From SIG607 sp045655165 (lineage in GTDB: Bacteria > Bacillota > Clostridia > Oscillospirales > Acutalibacteraceae), in NCBI GenBank assembly GCA_045655165.1, contig JAZOOT010000019.1, forward strand, positions 1-30,656: a stretch of 30,656 nucleotides of DNA, in the 5' to 3' direction. This document shows, one piece after another, positions 15,342 to 24,354 of this stretch (position 1 is the first letter of the stretch; the number at the start of each line of letters is the position of its first letter). Under the pieces are notes generated by a model. The model was not told the origin of the DNA. It worked only from the letters and a program-made list of their open reading frames with translations, and did not search any database. Made by a program: the position numbers and the translations under genes.

Positions 15342-16190
15342 TTACTGTTTTTCCGTGTTTTCGGTCATCTTTTTTTGCTTTCCGCGGGAAATTATTGTAA
15401 CTTTATCGCGGTGCACTTTAATTGGTGCGGCTTCGCTGTCGTTAATTTTAACAATAAGGTTTCCGGTTATAACATTTGCATCGGTTACAACACCAACACC
15501 GTCATCGGTTTTAACGGTTGCGCCAATATTCGGTGTCTTTTTAAGCAAATATTCGTAAGATTCTTGTTCGTACTTAAGACAGCACATAAGGCGTCCGCAA
15601 CTGCCCGAAATTTTGGTGGGGTTTAAGGAAAGCCCTTGTTCTTTTGCCATTTTAATTGAAACCGGCTGAAAGCCGTTTAAAAACCTTGAACAACAAAACG
15701 GCTGACCGCAAATACCAAGACCGCCAAGCATTCTGGCTTCATCGCGCACACCAATTTGCCTAAGTTCGATTCTTGTGTGAAGCGCGGCAGCAAGGTCTTT
15801 TACAAGTTCGCGGAAATCAACCCTTCCGTCAGAAGTAAAAAGGAAAATCAAACGCGAACCGTCAAAGGTGTATTGCGCGTCGGTTAGTTTCATATCAAGG
15901 CCGTGTTCTTCAATTTTCTTTTCGCAAATATCATAAGCATTTAATGCTTTTTTGCGGTTTTCTTCAATTTTTGCCAAATCTTTTTCGGTGGCTTTTCTAA
16001 TAACCTTTTTAAGCGGTTTTACAATTTTTTCATTGTCAACTTGGTGGTTTGCTTCGCTAACGCTTCCGCATTCAACCCCCTGTGAAGTTTCAACAACGGC
16101 AAAATCGCCAATCGCAAATAAAATATTGTTTGGGTCAAAATAATAAGCGGCACCGTCTGATTTAAACTTAACGGATATAACCTCTGTCAT
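15342..16190 (-). CDS. ricT: RicT/YaaT PSP1-domain regulatory iron-sulfur protein
   Basis: A 282-aa PSP1-domain protein. In Bacillus RicT (YaaT) joins RicA and RicF in an Fe-S complex that affects RNase Y mRNA processing and sporulation phosphorelay. The PSP1 domain is in the first ~140 residues (EVISVKFKSDGAAYYFDP). It is followed by conserved cysteine motifs GLGICGQPFCCSRFL and GSCGRLMCCLKYE, which supply the cluster ligands. Immediately upstream is holB, the same order as in Bacillus (holB-yaaT). A GGAGG site precedes the ATG. RicA and RicF are not in the window. Confidence 0.93.
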   Translation of the reverse strand: MTEVISVKFKSDGAAYYFDPNNILFAIGDFAVVETSQGVECGSVSEANHQVDNEKIVKPLKKVIRKATEKDLAKIEENRKKALNAYDICEKKIEEHGLDMKLTDAQYTFDGSRLIFLFTSDGRVDFRELVKDLAAALHTRIELRQIGVRDEARMLGGLGICGQPFCCSRFLNGFQPVSIKMAKEQGLSLNPTKISGSCGRLMCCLKYEQESYEYLLKKTPNIGATVKTDDGVGVVTDANVITGNLIVKINDSEAAPIKVHRDKVTIISRGKQKKMTENTEKQ

Positions 16191-16199
16191 AAATTCCTC

Positions 16200-17126
16200 C
16201 TAAGAGATTTCAACGTAACTGTACGCCATGTGCGAAAACAACAGCGAAATATGAACGTTGGTATTTAACGATTCAAATAATGAATCAGTAATTTTAATTA
16301 ACTGTAAAAGCATTTTCGTTTGCTTTTTGTCGTGTATGTTGGTTTTTAATTTACCAAGCATAATGTTTTTAAGTTCGGTAATAAATTCTTCTGTTAAAGC
16401 GCGGTTACCGCTTATACCGTTTGGAATTAAAAGTAAAGAATATAAATTACGTTTTAAAATAGCATTAAAATATTCTTCGGCAAGTGCAGTAATGCCGTCA
16501 CTTTTGCCTTTTTCTAAAAGTAAAAGCGCAGTTTTAACATTGCCACCGGCTTCTTTTGCAACTTGATATGCCGTTTCGCTGTCGCAAAGGTTTTTGGTTT
16601 TTAAAAGTTCAGCCGTTTCATTGGCTGTGGGAATATTAAGCGAATAAACAATGCAACGGGAAATAACGGTTGGTAAAAGATTGGTTATGCTTGTGGTTAA
16701 AAATATAAAAATTGAACTGGTTGGCGGTTCTTCAAGCACCTTTAAAATTGCGTTTTGCGCCGAGGCGTTTAAGGTTTCGGCGCGGTCAATTATAAAAAGG
16801 TTTGTATTGCTTACACCGGGTTTTTGGTAAGCGCGGAAAATTAAATCACGTATTTGGTCAACCTTTATATTCTTTTTTGTTTCTTCAGGCGTAACAATGT
16901 GAAGGTCTAAATGCGTGCCAACTTCAGCAAGGTTGCAAGATTTACACACACCGCACGGTTTATTTTCACTTTCGCAAAAAACAGTTTTGGCAATAAACTT
17001 TGCAAATTCGGTTTTGCCCGAACCGCTTTCTCCTTCAATTATAATTGCGTGGGGCATTCTGCCCGATTTATAAGAGTTTAAAAACGAATCGCGGGCGGTG
17101 TTGTTTGCTATAAGCGGGAAGTTCAT
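16200..17126 (-). CDS. holB: DNA polymerase III subunit delta'
   Basis: A 308-aa clamp-loader AAA+ subunit. Walker A GESGSGKT is at residues 32-39. Four zinc-binding cysteines follow at C51, C58, C61 and C64 (CESENKPCGVCKSC), exactly the pattern of bacterial clamp-loader subunits. The sensor segment ILKVLEEPP and the SRC motif (ISRCIVYSL) are also present. It loads the sliding clamp at replication forks. It overlaps the trpS stop by 4 nt (ATGA), so it is translationally coupled, and it precedes ricT by 9 nt. Confidence 0.95.
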   Translation of the reverse strand: MNFPLIANNTARDSFLNSYKSGRMPHAIIIEGESGSGKTEFAKFIAKTVFCESENKPCGVCKSCNLAEVGTHLDLHIVTPEETKKNIKVDQIRDLIFRAYQKPGVSNTNLFIIDRAETLNASAQNAILKVLEEPPTSSIFIFLTTSITNLLPTVISRCIVYSLNIPTANETAELLKTKNLCDSETAYQVAKEAGGNVKTALLLLEKGKSDGITALAEEYFNAILKRNLYSLLLIPNGISGNRALTEEFITELKNIMLGKLKTNIHDKKQTKMLLQLIKITDSLFESLNTNVHISLLFSHMAYSYVEIS

Positions 17127-18133
17127 AGAACAAAACCGACCTTTTTCATAACTTTCCCCATAGTCTTTCTTGCTTGGTACTGCGCCTTTTCGGCACCCTC
17201 TTTATAAAGAACTTCTAATTGGTGTTTATCTTTAATAAAGGTTTCATATCGGGCTTGAACAGGTGCCAAAGTTTCGGCAACCGCTTCGCCAACGGCAAGT
17301 TTAAAGTCCCCGTAACCTTTGCCCAAAAATTCCTTTTCAATTTCCAATTCGGTTTTGCCGGTAACTGCCGAATAAATACCAATAAGGTTGTTAATGCCAT
17401 CTTTACCTTCGCCAATGCAAACCTTCATATCGCTGTCGGTAACGGCGCGTTTGAATTTTCTTATAATGGTGTCTTTATCATCAAGAAGCGAAATAAAGGA
17501 ATTAAGGTTTTCATCGGATTTAGACATCTTTTTAAGCGGGTCTTGAAGCGACATAACCCTTGCGCCTGTTTTGGGAATATATGGTTCGGGAATGGTGAAT
17601 ACATCGCCGTAAATGTTGTTAAACCTAACTGCAATATCCCTTGCAATTTCAAGGTGTTGCTTTTGGTCGGCTCCAACAGGCACAAAATCGGGTTTGTAAA
17701 GCAAAATATCGGCTGCCATTAAGGTTGGGTAAGAAAACAAACCAACATTAATGTTATCGGCATGGCGGGCAGATTTATCTTTAAACTGTGTCATGCGCGA
17801 AAGTTCGCCAAACTGTGTGTAGCAAGAAAGTATCCAAGATAAAAGCGCGTGGTCTTTAACCTGTGACTGTATAAAAAGGGTAGAACGATTAGGGTCAATA
17901 CCAAACGCTAATAACAACGCGTACATTGTGTAAATTTGTTTGCGAAGTTCTGCGGGGTCTTGGCGCACGGTAATAGCGTGTAAATCGGCAACCGCAAAGG
18001 TGCAATCAAATTCTTCCTGCATATTAACCCAGTTTTTAAGCGCACCCAAATAGTTGCCCAAAGTGGGAATACCGCTGGGCTGAATACAACTTAAAACTTT
18101 TTTCTTGCTTGTTTCCAAATTCATTTCGGACAT
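17123..18133 (-). CDS. trpS: Tryptophanyl-tRNA synthetase
   Basis: A 336-aa class I aminoacyl-tRNA synthetase that charges tRNA-Trp. The HIGH-equivalent PSGIPTLGNYLG is at about 19-30 and KMSKS is at 202-206. VGADQKQHLEIARD is the typical TrpRS specificity region. Length is normal. ATG 18133 has GAGGAG 8 nt upstream. The predicted transcript start leaves a leader of only about 25 nt, so there is no room for a T-box, the usual regulator of this gene class in many Bacillota. It heads the trpS-holB-ricT operon. Confidence 0.97.
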   Translation of the reverse strand: MSEMNLETSKKKVLSCIQPSGIPTLGNYLGALKNWVNMQEEFDCTFAVADLHAITVRQDPAELRKQIYTMYALLLAFGIDPNRSTLFIQSQVKDHALLSWILSCYTQFGELSRMTQFKDKSARHADNINVGLFSYPTLMAADILLYKPDFVPVGADQKQHLEIARDIAVRFNNIYGDVFTIPEPYIPKTGARVMSLQDPLKKMSKSDENLNSFISLLDDKDTIIRKFKRAVTDSDMKVCIGEGKDGINNLIGIYSAVTGKTELEIEKEFLGKGYGDFKLAVGEAVAETLAPVQARYETFIKDKHQLEVLYKEGAEKAQYQARKTMGKVMKKVGFVL

Positions 18134-18163
18134 AGGGAAAACTCCTCAATATATATTCAATTT

Positions 18164-18192
18164 ATTTTAACACATAAATATTAAATAAACAA
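18164..18192 (-). promoter_or_regulatory. Sigma-A promoter for trpS-holB-ricT
   Basis: On the minus strand: TTGTTT (18192-18187), a 17-nt spacer and TAAAAT (18169-18164). The -35 boxes of this and the divergent promoter are 9 bp apart. Confidence 0.8.
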
Positions 18193-18201
18193 GAGGTATT
18201 G

Positions 18202-18230
18202 TTGACTTTCTTTTATACAAAGAGTATAAT
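18202..18230 (+). promoter_or_regulatory. Strong sigma-A promoter for the two-domain GT2 gene
   Basis: TTGACT (18202-18207), a 17-nt spacer and perfect TATAAT (18225-18230), about 30 nt before the GTG start. Confidence 0.9.
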
Positions 18231-18260
18231 TATACAAAATTATATTGTGGGAGAAGCAGT

Positions 18261-20081
18261 GTGGAAGAAAAACAAACAAACTTAACTGTTTACGATAAAA
18301 TACACGATGCACTTGTAAAATACCCTGTTTTTCGGTATCCTGGCAGGGTGGTTATGTTTTTATACCGCTATGGCCTTATTGAAGGAATAAGGAAAATTGC
18401 AAGGGGTATAAAAAAGTTTAAAAAGCGCATTAAAAACAGTTTAAATTACAAGAAAAAACTTCAAAAACAACGCGAATTTATTTTTGTTAAGGATATTAAA
18501 TTCAGCGTTTTGGTTCCTCTTTACAACACCCCCAAACGCTTTTTAAAGGAAATGATTGATTCGGTTTTGGCTCAAACTTACCAAAACTTTGAACTTTGCT
18601 TGGCAGATGGAAGTACAGAAGAATTTTCTTATGTTGGCGCAATTTGCAAACAGTATGCGCTTAAAGACCACCGCATTAAGTATAAAAAATTGGAAAAGAA
18701 TTTAGGCATTTCCGAAAACACAAACGCGTGTATAAATATGTCAGAAGGTGACTACCTTGTGCTTTTTGACCACGATGATTTATTGCACCCCTCGGCGCTT
18801 TTTAAGGTAATGGGTGCTATTTGCGAAAAAAATGCCGATTTTATTTATACCGATGAAACTACCTTTAAAAAGCACCCAAGAGATGCATTTTTTCCGCATT
18901 ATAAACCCGATTTTTCGCCCGATTTACTGCGTAGCATTAACTATATTTGCCATCTAACGGTATTTTCGCGCGAACTTTTAAACCAAACGGGCGGTTTCAG
19001 AAAAGAATGTGACGGCAGCCAAGATTACGATATGATTTTGCGCCTTACCGAAAAGGCAAAAACAATTGTACATATACCCGAAATTTTGTATTTTTGGCGT
19101 GCACACGCGTCATCGGTAGCGGGTGATATTTCATCTAAACCCTATGTAATGGCGGCGGCAAAACGCGCTATATCAGACCATTTGCAAAGAATTGGCTTAA
19201 AGGGTGAAGTGGTTGATTCAAAGGTAATAACCACCTATAAAATAAACTATGAATTAAACGCTAACCCAACCGTTTCAATAATAATTCCCAATAAAGACCA
19301 CATTATTGATTTAAGCAAGTGTTTAAATTCAATTAAAGAAAAAACAACCTATAAAAATTACGAAATTATTGTTATTGAAAACAACAGCAACGAAAGCGAA
19401 ACTTTTGAATATTATAAAGAAATTGAAAAGCAAGAAAATGTAAAGGTTGTTTATTGGAAAGATGAATTTAACTACGCTGCCATTTGCAACTTTGGTGCTT
19501 CATTTGCCAAGGGCGAACAACTTTTAATGCTTAATAACGATATTGAAATTATTACGCCAAATTGGTTAGAAGAACTTTTAATGTATGCTCAGCGAAGTGA
19601 TGTTGGTGCGGTTGGCGCAAAAATGTATTTCCCCGATGACACCATTCAGCACGCGGGCGTAATTTTGGGTATGGGCGGTTTGGCAGGCCACGCCCACCAC
19701 TATTTGCCAAGGGAAGCAAGTGGTTACGTAAACCGCGCGGTAATAACCCAAAACCTGTCTGCTGTAACTGCCGCACTTATGATGATTCCAAAAAAGGTGT
19801 TCCTTGAAGTCGGCGGTTTTGATGAGGGTTATAAGGTTGCATTTAACGACGTTGATTTGTGTATGAAAATACGCCAAAAGGGCTATTTAATTGTATTCAC
19901 CCCTTATTGCGAAGCATACCATTACGAATCAAAAAGCCGAGGAAGTGAAGACTCTCCCGAAAAAATAAAACGCTTTAATTCCGAAGTTAAACGGTTTTAC
20001 AATAAATGGGGTGAAAACCTTGTTGACCCCTACTATAATCCCAATTTAGATTTAGACACCGAACAGGTAATACCGCTATAA
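18261..20081 (+). CDS. Two-domain family 2 glycosyltransferase
   Basis: A 606-aa protein with two GT2 catalytic domains. Domain 1 spans about residues 78-285: FSVLVPLYNTP at 81-91, DHDD at 170-173 as the metal/nucleotide motif, and a late YFWRAH. Domain 2 spans about 335-575: TVSIIIPNKDH, NNDIEI around 425-430 and GGFDEGYKVAFNDVDLCMKI. Such tandem GT2 proteins typically build surface polysaccharide backbones such as rhamnans or galactans. A basic, partly helical N-terminal region (31-70, rich in K/R) may contact the membrane. The start is GTG 18261 behind GGGAGAAG. It is transcribed alone. Substrates are unknown. Confidence 0.92.
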   Translation: MEEKQTNLTVYDKIHDALVKYPVFRYPGRVVMFLYRYGLIEGIRKIARGIKKFKKRIKNSLNYKKKLQKQREFIFVKDIKFSVLVPLYNTPKRFLKEMIDSVLAQTYQNFELCLADGSTEEFSYVGAICKQYALKDHRIKYKKLEKNLGISENTNACINMSEGDYLVLFDHDDLLHPSALFKVMGAICEKNADFIYTDETTFKKHPRDAFFPHYKPDFSPDLLRSINYICHLTVFSRELLNQTGGFRKECDGSQDYDMILRLTEKAKTIVHIPEILYFWRAHASSVAGDISSKPYVMAAAKRAISDHLQRIGLKGEVVDSKVITTYKINYELNANPTVSIIIPNKDHIIDLSKCLNSIKEKTTYKNYEIIVIENNSNESETFEYYKEIEKQENVKVVYWKDEFNYAAICNFGASFAKGEQLLMLNNDIEIITPNWLEELLMYAQRSDVGAVGAKMYFPDDTIQHAGVILGMGGLAGHAHHYLPREASGYVNRAVITQNLSAVTAALMMIPKKVFLEVGGFDEGYKVAFNDVDLCMKIRQKGYLIVFTPYCEAYHYESKSRGSEDSPEKIKRFNSEVKRFYNKWGENLVDPYYNPNLDLDTEQVIPL

Positions 20082-20082
20082 C

Positions 20083-20116
20083 AAAAAGCAGAAACGAAAT
20101 TTCGTTTCTGCTTTTT
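20083..20116. terminator. Bidirectional terminator, 34-nt perfect palindrome
   Basis: AAAAAGCAGAAACGAAA (20083-20099) and its exact complement (20100-20116). The A and T ends give a U-run on both strands. It serves the convergent GT2 gene and the aminotransferase operon. Confidence 0.92.
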
Positions 20117-20118
20117 CT

Positions 20119-21330
20119 TTATTTGTTTATTTTGCTGTTAATAAAGTCACCAATTTGGGTTACTGCTGCGCCGAGTTCATCGGGTTCTGGCAACATAACA
20201 ATTCTAAAGTGGTCGGTGGTGTCCCAAGCAAAACCGCTGCCTGGTACAATTAAAATGTGTTTGTCTAAAAGAAGTTCATAAGCAAACTGTCTGTCGTCCT
20301 CTATTTTTAACATATCGGGGTTAATTTTGGGGAAAACATAAAAACTTGCATCGTTCTTTTCGTAAGTGATAGCAGGAATTTTATCAAGCGCCTCAAATGT
20401 TGCTTTTCTTTGTTCATAAAGGCGGCCGCCCGGTTTAATCATACTTTCGGTATATTCGGTGTCCTTAAGAGCATCGGGAATAATGGTTTGCATAATAGCG
20501 TTTGCTGAAAGGCGAATTGAAGCAATTTTTAAAAGCGAATCGCTAATTTCGTTTCTAATTTCTTCCTTACCGCTAATAACCATCCAACCGCACCTAAAAC
20601 CGCACAAGCAGTGTGATTTTGAAAGACCGTTCATTGTAACAACGGTTAAATCTTCTGCCAAAGCGGCTGTAGAAGTGTGGGGTTTGCCGTCAAAAACAAG
20701 GCGGTCGTAAATTTCATCCGATAAAATAATTAAATTATTTTCCCTTGCAATTTCAATTATCTCCATTAAAACTTCGTTAGAATACAAAACACCCGTTGGG
20801 TTGTTGGGGTTAATTATAATAATTGCTTTAGTTTTATTTGTAATACCCGCTTTAATACTTTCAATATCGGGGTTCCAGTGGTTGCTTTCATCGCATTTAT
20901 AAAAAACAGGGGTACCGTCGTTTAAAATAATTTCATTTTTCCAAAGTGAATAGCAGGGTGTAGGAAGTAAAACTTCATCACCCGGGTTTAAAATTGCTTT
21001 GCAAATCATAGAAGCAATTTCGCTAACGCCGTTGCCCACAAAAATATTATCCATAGTAAAGTTTTTAATACCTTTACCTTTATGGTATTCCATAATTGCT
21101 TCGCGCGCGGGTACCATACCGCGAACATCGCAGTAACCAAGGGATTTATCTAAATTGCTTATAATGGCATTTTTAATGCTGTCGGGCATTTTAAAACCAA
21201 AAGTGGCGGGGTTGCCGGTGTTAAGTTTTAAAATCTTTTGTCCCTGTTTTTCAAGTTCAAGTGATACGTGGTAATTTCGACCGCGAATGTCCGAAGCAAT
21301 ACGGCTCATTTTTTCGGAAGATACGTTCAT
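20119..21330 (-). CDS. Pyridoxal phosphate aminotransferase, alanine-type (AlaA/AlaT-like)
   Basis: A 403-aa fold-type-I class I/II aminotransferase, most like alanine-synthesising AlaA/AlaT enzymes that move amino groups between glutamate and pyruvate. Motifs: GNGVSE at about 99-104, NPNNPTG at 174-180, SDEIYDR with D205, the PLP lysine K238 in GLSKSHCLCGFRCGW, and a late FRIVMLPEP with the carboxylate-binding Arg. The start is taken as ATG 21330 behind GAGGTG; a GTG at 21339 overlaps that ribosome site. It is the last gene of the importer-yerC-glyA operon, which supports an amino acid role. Confidence 0.9.
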   Translation of the reverse strand: MNVSSEKMSRIASDIRGRNYHVSLELEKQGQKILKLNTGNPATFGFKMPDSIKNAIISNLDKSLGYCDVRGMVPAREAIMEYHKGKGIKNFTMDNIFVGNGVSEIASMICKAILNPGDEVLLPTPCYSLWKNEIILNDGTPVFYKCDESNHWNPDIESIKAGITNKTKAIIIINPNNPTGVLYSNEVLMEIIEIARENNLIILSDEIYDRLVFDGKPHTSTAALAEDLTVVTMNGLSKSHCLCGFRCGWMVISGKEEIRNEISDSLLKIASIRLSANAIMQTIIPDALKDTEYTESMIKPGGRLYEQRKATFEALDKIPAITYEKNDASFYVFPKINPDMLKIEDDRQFAYELLLDKHILIVPGSGFAWDTTDHFRIVMLPEPDELGAAVTQIGDFINSKINK

Positions 21331-21348
21331 TTTATTCACCTCGTGAAA

Positions 21349-22584
21349 TTAGTAAATTGGGAATTTTTCGCAAAGGTCGGCTACTTCTTTGGTAACCTTT
21401 TCTTTGCTGTTTTCAAAATCTTTAATAACAAGTGTAATAAGGTCGGCAATTTTTATCATTTCCGGCTCTTTAAAACCGCGTGAAGTAACAGCGGGGGTGC
21501 CAATTCTTAAACCGCTTGTAATAAAGGGACTAAGTGGTTCGCCCGGAATGGTGTTTTTGTTTGCGGTAATATGAACTTCGTCAAGGCGTTTTTCAAGTTC
21601 TTTACCTGTAATACCTGTTTTTGTAAGGTTTAAAAGCATTAAGTGGTTGTCGGTACCGCCCGAAACAATTTCAATGCCGTTTTCAATAAGGCGGTCGCAA
21701 AGCACCTTTGCATTTTTAACAATTTGTTTTTGGTACTCTTTAAATTCATCGGTAAGTGCTTCGCCCAAAGCAACTGCCTTTGCGGCGATAATGTGCATAA
21801 GCGGACCGCCCTGAACACCCGGGAATATTGCTTTGTCAATTTGTTTTGCAAGTTTTTCTTTGCAAAGAATTAAACCGCCGCGAGGACCGCGCAAAGTTTT
21901 GTGTGTTGTGGTTGTAACAACATCGGCATAAGGAACAGGCGGGGGGTGAAGCCCTGCGGCAATAAGACCTGCAATGTGCGCCATATCCACCATTAAATAT
22001 GCGCCAACTTTGTCGGCAATTTCCCTGCAACGCTTAAAGTCAATTGTTCTTGAATAAGCGCTTGCACCCGCAATAATCATTTTGGGTTTGCAATCAAGCG
22101 CAATTCTTTCCATTTCATTGTAATCAATAGTTTCGGTTTCTTTATTTACACCGTAAGGAACAATGTTAAAATATTTACCCGAAATATTAACGGGAGAACC
22201 GTGGGAAAGGTGGCCGCCTTCAGAAAGGTTCATACCCATAACGGTATCGCCCGGTTCTAAAAGGGCAAAGAACACCGCAAGGTTAGCGTTTGCGCCGCTG
22301 TGGGGCTGAACATTGGCATGTTCTGCACCAAAAAGTTTTTTAGCACGCTCGCGCGCAATATCTTCCACCACGTCAACATACTGGCAACCGCCGTAATAAC
22401 GCTTTGTGGGGTAGCCCTCGGCATATTTGTTGGTTAAAACACCACCCGCGGCAAGTAAAACCGCCTTTGAAACAATGTTTTCCGAAGCAATAAGTTCAAT
22501 GTTACCGCGCTGGCGTGAAAGTTCATCTTCACAAGCAGCGGCAACTTCATTATCATAATTTTTAAGTTCTTCAAAAAAGTTCAT
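21349..22584 (-). CDS. glyA: Serine hydroxymethyltransferase
   Basis: A 411-aa PLP enzyme interconverting serine and glycine with tetrahydrofolate, the main source of one-carbon units. Features: NIELIASENI at 28-37, YYGGCQYVD near 63-71, HSGANAN at 95-101, and the PLP lysine K229 in TTTTHKTLRGPRGG. Length matches bacterial GlyA. It lies 8 nt downstream of yerC and 18 nt upstream of the aminotransferase start, so it is cotranscribed with them and with an amino acid importer. Confidence 0.97.
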   Translation of the reverse strand: MNFFEELKNYDNEVAAACEDELSRQRGNIELIASENIVSKAVLLAAGGVLTNKYAEGYPTKRYYGGCQYVDVVEDIARERAKKLFGAEHANVQPHSGANANLAVFFALLEPGDTVMGMNLSEGGHLSHGSPVNISGKYFNIVPYGVNKETETIDYNEMERIALDCKPKMIIAGASAYSRTIDFKRCREIADKVGAYLMVDMAHIAGLIAAGLHPPPVPYADVVTTTTHKTLRGPRGGLILCKEKLAKQIDKAIFPGVQGGPLMHIIAAKAVALGEALTDEFKEYQKQIVKNAKVLCDRLIENGIEIVSGGTDNHLMLLNLTKTGITGKELEKRLDEVHITANKNTIPGEPLSPFITSGLRIGTPAVTSRGFKEPEMIKIADLITLVIKDFENSKEKVTKEVADLCEKFPIY

Positions 22585-22592
22585 AAATTACC

Positions 22593-22862
22593 TCATTTAA
22601 TAAATTTCTTGTAACCTTTGCCGTATTTTACACATTCAGAAACCCTTGCCAATGTTGCGGTGGCAATAGAGGTTTTAGACATAACCTGATTATAAGTTTC
22701 GCCATTTTTAAGAAGTTTTGCCGCGCGTATGCGCTGAGCCATATTCATAACTTCTTTTTTGGTGCAAAGGTCATCAAGCAAAATTTTGCAATCTTCTTTT
22801 GTTTCTAATGATAACAAAACCGTATATAAATCGTCAAGCATATCTTTTGGAATATTTAACAT
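22593..22862 (-). CDS. YerC/YecD family TrpR-related DNA-binding protein
   Basis: An 89-aa all-helical protein of the TrpR-like superfamily. The region KEVMNMAQRIRAAKLLKNGETYNQVMSKTSIATATLARVSECVKYG is the family hallmark, with the helix-turn-helix at about residues 55-78. Family members are presumed transcriptional regulators, and the ligand is not established. An AGGTGA ribosome site precedes ATG 22862. It sits between the importer ATPase and glyA. It could regulate its own operon through the palindrome at 25191-25208 (inference). Confidence 0.92.
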   Translation of the reverse strand: MLNIPKDMLDDLYTVLLSLETKEDCKILLDDLCTKKEVMNMAQRIRAAKLLKNGETYNQVMSKTSIATATLARVSECVKYGKGYKKFIK

Positions 22863-22872
22863 AATTATTCAC

Positions 22873-23631
22873 CTAAAACTGTTCAAGAGATTTTTCTAAA
22901 AACGCCTTGGTTTTTTCGCTTTTTGGATTTTCAAAAACTTCTTTAGGGGTGCCCATTTCTTCAATAATGCCGTCGCTCATAAAAATAACTTTATCGGCAA
23001 CGCATTTTGCAAATTCCATTTCGTGTGTAACAACAATCATTGTGCTGTCGCTGTTTTTAAGATTTTTAATAACGCGCAAAACTTCGCCAGTAAGTTCAGG
23101 GTCAAGTGCGCTTGTTGGCTCGTCAAAGCAAAGAATGTCGGGGTTAAGCGCAAGGGCCCTTGCAATTGCCACACGCTGTTGCTGGCCACCGGAAAGTTGA
23201 CAAGGGTAATAATCTTTTTTATCAAGTAGCCCTACCTGCTTAATTAAACGCATTGCGTTATCGCTAATTTCTTTGGCACTGCCTTTCTTTAAAAGGGTGG
23301 GGGCAAGAGTTATATTTTCAAACACAGTGTATTGCGGAAACAAATTAAAGTTTTGAAAAACAAGACCAAAATGCAACCTGTTTTCCCTTATTTCGTTGTC
23401 ATTTAACGTACTGTGTGTTTCTGAATCAAAAATAACCTTGTCGTTAACGGTAATTGTGCCGGTGTCAGAAGTTTCAAGAAAATTAAGACAACGCAAAAGG
23501 GTTGTTTTACCGCTGCCCGAAGAACCAATAATGGCAAGAACTTCGCCCTTTTCTAAAGAAAAGTTAATGCCCTTTAATATTTTTGCTTTACCAAAACTTT
23601 TGTGTAAATTTTCAACCTTTAATACAGACAT
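22873..23631 (-). CDS. Polar amino acid ABC transporter ATP-binding protein
   Basis: A 252-aa ABC ATPase of the GlnQ/HisP group. Walker A GSSGSGKTT is at 36-44, the Q-loop is in VFQNFNLFP, signature LSGGQQQR is at 146-153, Walker B ILCFDEP has D170/E171, and the H-loop is in VVTHEM. It powers uptake by the adjacent permease and binding lipoprotein. The start overlaps the ribosome site region of the permease end, with a 3-nt gap between genes. Length is normal. Confidence 0.96.
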   Translation of the reverse strand: MSVLKVENLHKSFGKAKILKGINFSLEKGEVLAIIGSSGSGKTTLLRCLNFLETSDTGTITVNDKVIFDSETHSTLNDNEIRENRLHFGLVFQNFNLFPQYTVFENITLAPTLLKKGSAKEISDNAMRLIKQVGLLDKKDYYPCQLSGGQQQRVAIARALALNPDILCFDEPTSALDPELTGEVLRVIKNLKNSDSTMIVVTHEMEFAKCVADKVIFMSDGIIEEMGTPKEVFENPKSEKTKAFLEKSLEQF

Positions 23632-23634
23632 AAC

Positions 23635-24330
23635 TTAACTCCTAAAATAATCCATCTTCTTTTCAAATTTTGTTAAGCAGATGGTAAGAATACCAACGAA
23701 AATTAAATAAAACACACCTGTATAGAAAAGGGGCCAAACCAATGCCTTTGTTGCGGCAAGTTCTTTTGCCTGTTTAATAATTTCGCAAACAACAATACAG
23801 TTAGCCAAAGCAGTGTCTTTAATAAGTGTAATAATTTCGTTGCTCATTGGCGGGGTAATGCGCTTTATAACCTGTTTAAGAACAATTTTCTTAAACACCT
23901 GTGATTTAGTAAGACCCAAAACATAACCTGCTTCGTATTGACCAAGCGAAATGCTTTCAATACCGCCGCGGTAAATTTCACTAAAATAACAAGCATAGTT
24001 AATTATAAACGCAATTAACACCGCTGTTATTCGCCCTGCATCTGCAACACCGAAATTAAGTAGCATATATCGGTCTATTTGGCTAAACAGCGGAAACTTA
24101 AATACAAGCCCCGGAACGTAATAAATTATAAAAATTTGGAGCATTAGGGGAATACCTCTAACAATCCAAACAAATATTTTAGATATAAATTTTATCGGCT
24201 TAAATTTACTCATAGAACAAAACGCTATAGGCAAACCAAGCGGTGCGCCGCAAAGCAGCGTCACCGCGAAGATTAGCAATGAAATTTTAAAGCCGTCAAA
24301 TAAGAAAGATGTAACTTCTAAAAAGGACAT
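23635..24330 (-). CDS. Polar amino acid ABC transporter permease
   Basis: A 231-aa HisM/GlnP-type membrane protein with about five transmembrane segments. The cytoplasmic EAA-type loop that contacts the ATPase reads QYEAGYVLGLTKSQVFKKIVL in the second half. PLGLPIAF and YYSEIYRGGIESI-like residues (actual YFSEIYRGG) are typical of this group. The start is ATG 24330 behind TTGGAG; the frame is open to a TTG at 24342 that is really part of that ribosome site. Only one permease gene is present, so the membrane domain is likely a homodimer. Confidence 0.94.
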   Translation of the reverse strand: MSFLEVTSFLFDGFKISLLIFAVTLLCGAPLGLPIAFCSMSKFKPIKFISKIFVWIVRGIPLMLQIFIIYYVPGLVFKFPLFSQIDRYMLLNFGVADAGRITAVLIAFIINYACYFSEIYRGGIESISLGQYEAGYVLGLTKSQVFKKIVLKQVIKRITPPMSNEIITLIKDTALANCIVVCEIIKQAKELAATKALVWPLFYTGVFYLIFVGILTICLTKFEKKMDYFRS

Positions 24331-24354
24331 ATAAAACTCCAAATAAGTATTTAA

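Noticed and set aside
15159..15626. 155-codon plus-strand frame crossing ferredoxin and ricT
   Set aside because: It is antisense to two recognisable genes and has no credible start signal.
24331..24342. TTG start for the importer permease
   Set aside because: The TTGGAG is the ribosome site of the ATG at 24330.
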